Shown piece after piece: positions 57,156-64,000 of a DNA stretch of 64,000 nt (the first letter of the stretch is position 1; each line of letters starts with the position of its first letter). This DNA is from Liolophura sinensis (Eukaryota > Mollusca > Polyplacophora > Chitonida > Chitonidae). The stretch lies in contig NC_088304.1 of the NCBI RefSeq assembly GCF_032854445.1, positions 11,421,704 to 11,485,703 on the forward strand. Reading direction: 5' to 3'. Below the pieces are notes generated by a model that saw only the letters and a program-made list of their open reading frames with translations, did not search any database and was not told the DNA's origin. The position numbers and the translations under genes are program-made.

Positions 57156-57306
57156 GGCATATGCTTTAGACTCTCTTGTATGCTACCGGAGGTATATGAC
57201 TGGATTTCTTAATTACACTCTAAATCTGGTGTGGAGGATAAAACACACTGGAGACGCCTTCAAAGGTTTGACATGCCACACCATGTGTCAAGATGCTAAA
57301 CACGAT

Positions 57307-57520
57307 TAGTCGCTGTGAGTCCACGTCATGCTGGCTTCCTCTCCGATCGTACGTGGGAAGGTCTGCCAACAGCCTGCGGACTGTTGTGGATTTCCCCCTG
57401 GCTCTGCCCGGTTTCCTCCCACCATAATGTTGGCCGCCGTCGTATAAGTGAAGTATTCTTGAGTACGGCGTAAAACACAAATCAAATAAATAAATAAATA
57501 AAATAAATCAAATAAAACTA
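57307..57520 (+). repeat. SINE family A, head-truncated
   Basis: GTCGCTGTGAGTCCACGTCA, CCGATCGTACGTGGGAAGGT, GGTTTCCTCCCACCATAATG and GAGTACGGCGTAAAACACAA, then an AAATAAATAAATAAAT run. Close to consensus. Confidence 0.92.
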
Positions 57521-58847
57521 AACACGTTATCGTCGTTTATTGGCCATAGGACATTTGTATGAGCATATCCAAGCTAAAAACACAAAGATCACACAAAGCT
57601 AAGCACTGATCTGTCTAAACGTAGAATTGCTTAACAGAAAAGTAACCACATAATCAAGAACACACGTAACAGTTAAACATGTCTGTATGACGATTATTAC
57701 GATACTATTACTTCGTTAAAACAGGTGTAGTCATCTACGCGTTCTATTTGCGCATGCTGGCCACAGTACACGTGATCTTATTGAAAACGAGGTTGGTCGT
57801 CTGTTCATTTTTGGAAGAGAAGATGTCGAGAAGTGTATCTGTATTTGGCAATTGCGGTACTGGTGTGTACTGATTGTTTTTATCGTTTCTCATAAAATTG
57901 TTTGTGTTTGTGTCTGCTGCACATTATTATATACGTGCGTAGTCGTGCCTAGTAGTGATGTGTAAGTGGTGGGTGTGTTGTTGTAGGTTACATCAGAGAC
58001 TAATATGACAGATATATCAGTACCAGGTTACTGGAGTATTTTCTTTTCATGTAATTTTCCACTGTATTCTTCACGTGACAAACCTGTCATTTACTGAAAC
58101 AATATGTAGCTGTCAAACTGTGAATAGAGGAAAGGCGACGTAGATTTTGAAGTAAGCTTAAATCAATTAAAGGTGAGTTTTCCTTGATTAGGGAAAATAC
58201 TGTCAGAGAACAGATACTTTTATGAATCAAAGCGAAATCTTAGTAAGAATGTAACAACATAGCATTGAATGTCCATTGCAGCTTGTACTGGAGCACCACA
58301 GCTTACGGTAAGGATACATGCAGGCAAACAATGCGCCTGTGTATTTATGTGTACCGGGTATCAAAATATTGACATTCATTGTCAATAGCAATGCACCGAA
58401 AATCAGGCTATATGAAATTCATTTAGGCTGTTAGTTCTTTATATTAACATTTTTTTGTTTGTATGCTACAATTTAATATCATTTTCAACATGACTGCTTT
58501 ATATTGAATAGTTAAATGTTGCATACTTTAACGGACCTTCTTTAAATACTGGAGGCTTGCAGTTGCTTTGTGCATAGTTATCAAATCTGTTCAGCATACC
58601 ATGTGTTTTGGTGGTAAACACGTTTAGGATTTCCGGACCTAAAATATTTTGTACCCTCCACATGTTAAATGCCTTCACATTTCAACCTAAACACCTTTTC
58701 TCATTGCATGTTTAGCAAACCATGTGCTTAAAAAGCGAAAACAAGATTGTGTGGAGCTTTGTGTTTACGTCCAAAACATATTTTAGAGTGTATAGTTGTA
58801 TGTTAGTAATAATAAACACCATAACGTTACAATTATCACAAATGTAC
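57521..58847. other. Gene-free or upstream stretch
   Basis: 57750-57830 has TTGCGCATGCTGG (NRF-1-like) and ACACGTGAT (E-box), with an ATG at 57823 opening only a short frame, so it may be a second promoter-like segment. The remainder is AT-rich. No exon with both borders was found. Confidence 0.4.
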
Positions 58848-58872
58848 CTGGTGCAACTTTGCTAGCCGCCAT
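58848..58872 (-). CDS. Candidate first coding exon, minus-strand gene
   Basis: On the minus strand AAAATGGCGGCTAGCAAAG begins a frame MAASKVAP that ends at CACCAG|GTACAT, a plausible donor. The AAAATGGCGGC context is typical of short 5' exons with a YY1 site over the start codon. No second exon was located at lower coordinates, so this is tentative. Confidence 0.3.
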
Positions 58873-59078
58873 TTTCAATTTGAGTCGGCCGCAGTTTGAG
58901 TCCGGAAAAAGATAAACTCTACACCATTAAATGAGCGACTGACAACTTGTTTGGAAGTGTTAACTTTAATCTGTGTGTTAATAATGGACAGGAATGAAGT
59001 ATAATCAACTAGTAGAGGATTTAATTTTGGGAAAGGCAGTCACCATAGCAACGTAGTCACGTGATTCGAAAATGGCGG
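58860..59078. promoter_or_regulatory. Candidate bidirectional promoter with X-box, E-box and paired YY1 sites
   Basis: A roughly 200-bp interval between two opposed ATGGCGG starts. It holds GTCACCATAGCAAC at 59039-59052, which fits the RFX X-box consensus; GTCACGTGAT at 59056-59065, an E-box of the USF/MiT type; AAAATGGCGG at 59069-59078; and its inverse GCCGCCATTTT at 58865-58875. No TATA box is evident. Binding is predicted from consensus only. An X-box this close to a start codon is common in ciliary genes. Confidence 0.5.
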
Positions 59079-59126
59079 TTTGTGAAGTTCTGATGCTGGC
59101 CCTTGGATGCGTCGGTAACATTTTTG
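59072..59126 (+). CDS. Candidate first coding exon, small hydrophobic protein
   Basis: ATG at 59072 opens MAVCEVLMLALGCVGNIF, a hydrophobic stretch like a signal peptide or anchor, ending at a TTTG|GTAATT donor (alternative donor GTCG|GTAACA at 59114, same phase). The next piece is 59218-59269 or 59218-59306. No homologue is recognised. Confidence 0.4.
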
Positions 59127-59217
59127 GTAATTGCGATGTTATTGTCTATATTATAGCCGTAGAATGAGGTGATATCAATTCAGTATTATGAAACATCTTT
59201 ATTTTGGTGGCATTCAG

Positions 59218-59306
59218 GTTTGGCACTTCGAGGACAGCGCAAGCCACAGGGCCGAGTTCCGAGTTCCAGGTTTGTGAATGAACGATTCAGAGTGGCTAAG
59301 CTGTGA
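59218..59306 (+). CDS. Candidate second exon of the small hydrophobic protein
   Basis: Acceptor GGCATTCAG. Joined in phase it reads GLALRGQRKPQGRVPSS. The frame can either splice at CCAG|GTTTGT (59269) to an unseen exon or read on to TGA at 59304-59306, which would make a complete 47-residue protein. The basic stretch after the hydrophobic segment fits a single-pass membrane microprotein, but nothing confirms expression. Confidence 0.33.
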
Positions 59307-59984
59307 ACATGTCCTACCGGAGTCAGAGCTAATTTACTCTTCATTTCCAATTCATAGATATAGTTGACATTTTAAAATCTTCATATCCGAATGCAAAGTG
59401 AGATTTTAACATCAGTATGTTGCACATATGACCACATGCAAACTCCCAAGAAATAATATAGACAAATGCGCCATGTCTTAATGGAATTCGGTTGTATATC
59501 GGTAGATGCGAAAGTCGGATGGCACTTTTATATAAACTTGTTTAAAAGGAGGGACAAAGTTCCCACCCCAACATATAACCTAACCCTGAAAGTGTTGAGT
59601 GAGCTCTAATTTCCGGAAAGTACCGATGGTCGCCAGTGGGTAGTGTCGAGTTCGAATGTTTTATCGCTGTAGGAGAAAAACGTCCCCCTGTACCATGTGA
59701 CCGGTCATAAATGTTAGGTTCTGCTTTTTATTACATTTACTAGAACATGGGCGCCGGGGGAAAAGTTCTCAAAACGTTATAAAGAGTATACGAACGATGA
59801 CAAAATGAGGTGCTGAGCGCTTGTGGACTTAAATTCGTGAAGGAAAGCTGTGCCATCCGTGTATCCAGAACATGGCGAGAGATGGGAGAGGTGATAGGTA
59901 AATTAATGTCAACAACGATTGCTTAACATTTTTGACAAGTCACATGATACAGGAGGACTAATGTTACCTTTAGAGACAAGGGCG
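59307..59984. other. Gene-free stretch or intron
   Basis: No further exon recognised. Composition is balanced with frequent CpG. Confidence 0.4.
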
Positions 59985-61080
59985 TTCGAACTCGAAACTC
60001 CCTTGATGGGGTAGTTTCTCACTTATCCAAAAGGTGCGAGTCGTTTCTCTATCTATTTGGTAGATTGTAAAGTTATCCAACTTATTCAAAGGGTGGCATA
60101 GTTTCTCTCTGTGTTCGGTAAATGGAATTGCATCCCCGCGTATCCGGGAGGGGGGTTGTTTCTCTATCTGTCAGGCAAGTCAGGAGTTCTCCCACTTGCC
60201 AGGAAGATGGGATATCGCTTTTATCAGTCCAATGCATGGGTAGATATATGTACTGCCCAACTTGCTGTGAATAAAAGGTACTTTCCCCATTTGCACAGTA
60301 ATAGAGTCGATAGTTTCTCGGACTTGCGTAGAAAATGTGACGTTTCTTTACGTCCGATAGAACGGATAGTTGTCCCACTTGTCGGGAAGGCTCGATAGTT
60401 TTCTTACATGTCCAGCAGGCGGGATAGTTTCCCCTTGTGCTGTGAAGGTGATTAGTTTCCCCTAGTTTGTTCTCTAGAAGGGACACTTTCCTAACTTGCT
60501 GGCAAACCAATTTCTTCTTTGTCCGTAAAATTTCCTCAATTTTTTCACATTACGGACACTTGAGATACACTTTTCCCATCGATTTTTCATCATTATTCAT
60601 CATTTAGTTTCCGTACATGCTGGGAATATCGGATAGTTTCCCATCCGTCTTGTCGACAACAAACTCCACGTATGTCCCAAATATTGTACAGCTATTTTAC
60701 CGCCTGTTTCGTAGATGAAACAGTTTTCCCACTGCCCAGGAATAGTATTCCCACTGGCTGCGAATATTTTCCCCACTGCACCAAATTTTACCCGACCTCA
60801 TGCCGTGGAATAGTATTCTCAACAGCCGGGAACAGGTTCCCTACTGGTGGGAAATATCAAATAGTTTCCCATCTGTTTGGACAGGATGAGTTCCCCGCAT
60901 GACGGAAATATTGCAGTTTCTCTTCAACTGTCTCGCAGATGGAATAGTTCCCCACTGATTATCGAATGTGCATGTATCACCTTTTGTCCGATAATTCGGA
61001 TGGTCCCAACATTCCTCACAAATGTTTGGGCGATATCCGCTTGTAAGTCATGCAGATAACATTTTCCCCGCCTTTTCCAG
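59985..61080. repeat. Decayed tandem repeat field
   Basis: Irregular repeats, about 30-50 bp apart, of GATAGTTTCCCCACTTGT-like and CGGGAAGGTGGGATAG-like words (GTTTCTCTATCTATTTGG, GTTTCTCTCTGTGTTCGG, GATAGTTGTCCCACTTGTCG, GATAGTTTCCCATCCGTCTT, CGGAATATTGCAGTTTCTC). Open frames crossing it are by-products. Confidence 0.75.
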
Positions 61081-61917
61081 CAAAGCCTTGGCTCGTCTCA
61101 CAATACAGTAATGTCAACATACTCTCTCCATTCCCTCACCGTGTAGGTTATGATTTCACCTTGTGTCTGTACTCCCACATCAACAGTCGATTTGTGCCTG
61201 AAACAGGATGCAGTTAAGACAATGGTAAACGCAATGCAAACCTAAAACAACACACTGCAAAACCAAAGCATCGGGAAGACAAGATATTCCAAAGAATAAG
61301 ATATTACCAAGACAAGGCATTTCATAAACAAGCTCTCCGACCGTGAGCTCTTGAACACAATAACACAAGTCCTTACTACAATATTATGGTGCAGTGGTGT
61401 GATCTATTCTACCATCACTCAGAAAACATATTATTATGTTAAATTTAACAGATTTATTTTTAGAGTGTACAAACAAGCAGTGATTAAACCAGACTTCTTG
61501 TGAAAATGTACAGACCTGATAGTGTGAAGTGTTAAACCCAAGACCAGAGCTGTACATAGCAGAGCCAAGACCACGTACTCTGCTACATTGTCTGTAACAC
61601 AAGAGAATACACATGGATTGTAAACAAGGGTACTCGACTGCCTTATCTGTAAGGTGAGATACCGTACTACATATGTATTGTAAGCAACACGTGCCACTAG
61701 TATGATAATTATCTGTAACGAAAGGGAATACATTTGGAATGTGTGCATACAGGTGCAATTGTTAGTAAAACTTACTCTGGTAATCATCGGTAACGAAAGG
61801 ACAAACATGTGTATTGTGGGCATACATGTGTATTGTGGGCACACATGTACATTTGGATATTAAGTAACACGCGTTGTGCTAATTATCTATAACGAAAGAG
61901 AATACGTATGAGAATTG
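61081..61917. other. Gene-free stretch
   Basis: Contains a diverged single copy of the foldback motif (61395-61470: CTACCATCACTCAGAAAACA, GTTAAATTTAACAG) and a weak repeat of GGAATACAxxTGxATTGT words at 61600-61910, with a common TATCTGTAACGAAAG motif. Confidence 0.45.
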
Positions 61918-62055
61918 TATTTATTTTATTTATTTGATTGGTGTTTTACGCCCTACTCAGGAATATCTCATTTACACCAGCAGTATGGTGGGAGGAAACG
62001 GGGGAAACCCACGACCATCTGCAGGTTGCTGGAAGACCTTCCGACCTACGTCTGG
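61918..62055 (-). repeat. SINE family A, 5'-truncated
   Basis: GTATTTATTTTATTTATTTG, ATTGGTGTTTTACGCCCTAC, TATGGTGGGAGGAAACGGGG and CATCTGCAGGTTGCTGGAAG. Confidence 0.88.
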
Positions 62056-62329
62056 AGACGTACGAGAATTGTAAGCAACACGTCAAAAGATGCACAGTCA
62101 TTCCTGTGGTTCTACTCTTTTTTTCTTCTGACTGATTATTTACTTCATTGGTGACTAATGTAATGTATACATTGTCACTCAAAAGACTGAGGCTAGTTTC
62201 ATTGGTGTAGGAGATAAGTGCTCAGGATAAATAACCGACAATTTGGCAAGTTACTGACAGCACGTTACATACAGGCTTGCACGCCATATAGGTGCCTGAC
62301 AACTGGTCCTGAACGAACGTTAGCTTGCA

Positions 62330-62450
62330 TAAACTGCCCTAGGGTCATCGTTGACCGCTTGCTGCAATCAACAACCCACCTAAAAACGACAACCGGGGAA
62401 TTAGCTGCCCAAGGTCGGGATTGAACCAGCACCTCGTGTGTGCCTCGTGT
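62330..62450 (-). repeat. tRNA-like SINE fragment, family D
   Basis: CCGGGGAATTAGCTGCCCAA GGTCGGGATTGAACC. On the minus strand GGTTCAATCCCGACC is a good box B. Related to 55960-56060. Confidence 0.55.
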
Positions 62451-62453
62451 TAT

Positions 62454-62561
62454 TTTGATTTATTTATTTGATTGGTGTTTTACGCCATACTCAAGAATAT
62501 TTCACTTCTACGACAGCGGCCAGCAGAGCCCGGAGGAATCCCACGACTATCCCCAGATTGG
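62454..62561 (-). repeat. SINE family A, 5'-truncated with internal deletion
   Basis: TTTGATTTATTTATTTGATT, GGTGTTTTACGCCATACTCA, CTACGACAGCGGCCAGCAGA. The part between CCAGCA and GAGCCCGG is deleted. Confidence 0.85.
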
Positions 62562-62629
62562 ACACATTCCCCGGCTATTACGGTTCATGTAGCATAGTGA
62601 CAATAAGCTGTCGACGATGCTTGTGCTGG

Positions 62630-62790
62630 CGTTAGCCCCTTTGTGTCGTGTGTCCCTTTGCGTCGTGTATCCGTTTGCGTCGTGCGTGTGTCCTCTTTGC
62701 GTCGTGCGTCCGTTTGCTTCGTGTGTCCGTTTGTGTCGTTTGCCCGATTGCGTCGTGTGGTCGCCCCGTTTGCGTCGTGTATTCACTTAC
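62630..62790. repeat. Decayed short tandem array, 17-18 bp unit
   Basis: About eight or nine copies of TTTGCGTCGTGTGTCCG with variations (TTTGCTTCGTGTGTCCG, ATTGCGTCGTGTGGTCG). CpG-rich for this genome. Confidence 0.9.
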
Positions 62791-62805
62791 GTCATTCTTT
62801 GAGTG

Positions 62806-62905
62806 AGTGAGGGAGTGAGTGCTTGGGGATTTAACGTCGTACTGAACAACTTTGCAGTCATACGACGACGAAGGCATGTAATGTGCCTCCTTGTCGCAGG
62901 ACCCG
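62806..62905 (-). repeat. SINE family B tail fragment
   Basis: GAGTGAGTGCTTGGGGATTT, AACGTCGTACTGAACAACTT, TCATACGACGACGAAGGCAT and GTGCCTCCTTGTCGCAGGAC. Confidence 0.85.
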
Positions 62906-63218
62906 ACATTCTTTGAAGGGTCAATTTTGTAATATACAGCATAGGGAGTAGAACCAGAACTGTGGCGATGCTGTTAGAAAATTGTCAGACGTATTATCGG
63001 TTTAAAAATTCCGCCTCTTGTCAAATTACCTAAGCCAGAGCTATTTGTAAATCCAACAATATATCACACGAGGCAAATTTTGTCAGTGTATAACTTGCCA
63101 AAAGGTCGGCAATTTACTAGGGCACTTCAGTTTTCTCCGCCCATAAATGACCGCCACTATATAAGAGAAAAAAAGCAGAAGTCCCCTATGTAAATAAATC
63201 TCCTTTTCCATTTTTTAC
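62906..63218. other. Gene-free stretch
   Basis: No repeat or gene recognised apart from a weak resemblance of 63080-63120 (CAATTTACTAGGGCACTTCA) to other decayed repeats. Confidence 0.4.
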
Positions 63219-63409
63219 CTTCCGTGACCATGTTGCCATATGCAAACTTGGCTCTAGTTCCACCCATGTGATAGGTAACGCACGTGGTCGGGGCGTGGTT
63301 CCATCCACGTGACTCGCATTAACAGACGTGTAGGGGGCGTGGTATTGTGTCATCATCCGAGAGTCTTGAACTTCTCCATCACTTTCAAACTCTTCGGCTT
63401 GGTCATTAA
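63219..63409 (-). CDS. Weak candidate internal exon, minus strand
   Basis: On the minus strand TTTCTCTAG precedes an open stretch, and CACGGAAG|GTAAAA follows 191 bases later. The frame reads VNDQAEEFESDGEVQDSRMM, then TQYHAPYTSVNASHVDGTTP. It is hydrophilic with one possible NxS glycosylation site (NAS). No homologue is recognised; it could be chance. Confidence 0.22.
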
Positions 63410-63546
63410 CTAGAGAAAGCAACAAGTAAAATTGACAATGTGGCATTTTAACTGGTCTAGAAAGTGACGTTATATAGAAGCTGACTGCAGGTAATGTATA
63501 AGAAATGTGGCTAAATGTCCACAAATGAGATAATAAGCCAGATAAC

Positions 63547-63680
63547 TGGTCGTTGGTCGTGGACTTCCCCCGGGCTCTGTCCATCTTCCTTCTACCACTA
63601 TGCCGGCGGCTGCCGTATAAGTGAAATATTCTTAAGTATGGCATAAAACACAAATGAAATAAACAAACAAATAAATACAC
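63547..63680 (+). repeat. SINE family A, 3' fragment
   Basis: GGTCGTGGACTTCCCCCGGG, CTGTCCATCTTCCTTCTACC, GCCGTATAAGTGAAATATTC, then an AAATAAACAAACAAATAAAT end. Confidence 0.85.
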
Positions 63681-63751
63681 AATTAAAGGTCTAGAATTCA
63701 CATAATAGGCAAGGTCACAGTAGGCAACGTACAATGTATACCGGCTTTACA

Positions 63752-63865
63752 AAATGGCATTATTAAAGAATTATTATCATTATTAATGAATTATTATCAT
63801 TATTAATGAATTATTATAGAATTATTATCCTTATTAAAGAATTATTATCGTTATTAAAGAACTGA
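63752..63865. repeat. AT-rich short tandem array
   Basis: About five copies of GAATTATTATCATTATTAAT (also ATCCTTATTAAA, ATCGTTATTAAA), unit about 20 bp. Confidence 0.92.
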
Positions 63866-64000
63866 GACATCAATGGAAACTGTTGATTACCTCTACAAGT
63901 ATACCCATATAAAATATATTGTGATGCTGACTGTATTAATGAACCTTGAATTTGACATTGGATGTTGTTTCGCCGGTTGACGTGATTTGGATACTTTGTT

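Noticed and set aside
60082-60902. Frames of 76-142 residues on both strands
   Set aside because: They cross a decayed tandem repeat field and show only its repeated words.

Overview
This is nuclear DNA of an animal: introns with GT/AG borders, AT-rich intergenic sequence, many tRNA-headed SINEs and numerous minisatellites. The SINE tails (TAAGTGAAATATTCTTGAG followed by a CGTAAAACACCAATCAAAT-type end, and ATGACTGAAAAATTGTTAAG followed by a CACT repeat) are of kinds I associate with molluscs. A mollusc is the best guess, from repeat recognition alone; nothing here identifies the species.

Layout. 1-11 kb: gene-free, SINE-rich, ending in a 1.6 kb array of a 39-bp repeat (8824-10478) and a decayed repeat field. 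11257-12447 (minus): an intact, intronless seven-transmembrane receptor of rhodopsin-like build with non-standard DRY and NPxxY positions. 12.4-37.5 kb: no recognisable exon, but a decayed array (23.4-24.3 kb), a 73-bp array (24.6-25.8 kb), old dispersed repeats and SINEs. 37827-52089 (plus): nine consecutive coding exons of the 3' half of MTO1 (the mitochondrial homologue of bacterial MnmG/GidA, a tRNA wobble-uridine modification enzyme), with phases that all join, a stop codon, and a polyadenylation signal 0.5 kb further on. The exons for the N-terminal FAD-binding half were not found. 53-64 kb: more SINEs, a foldback element, a compact promoter-like region (58.86-59.08 kb) with a near-perfect RFX X-box, an E-box and two opposed YY1-like ATGGCGG starts, a decayed repeat field (60-61 kb), and one weak exon candidate near 63.3 kb.

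The most unusual structure is in MTO1. The 1.3 kb upstream of the exon at 40369-40485 is a roughly 19-copy tandem array of a 67-bp unit made of the last ~20 bp of the intron plus the first ~47 bp of that exon. The gene therefore carries a ladder of decoy 3' splice sites, many with an intact polypyrimidine tract and AG, before the real one. Four more of its introns hold other minisatellites (22, 25, 54 and 44 bp), and the 22-bp and 44-bp arrays reach to within about 20 bp of a splice acceptor.

Only the receptor and the MTO1 exons are confident protein-coding calls. The long open frames in the 39-bp and 54-bp arrays exist because the unit lengths are multiples of three.
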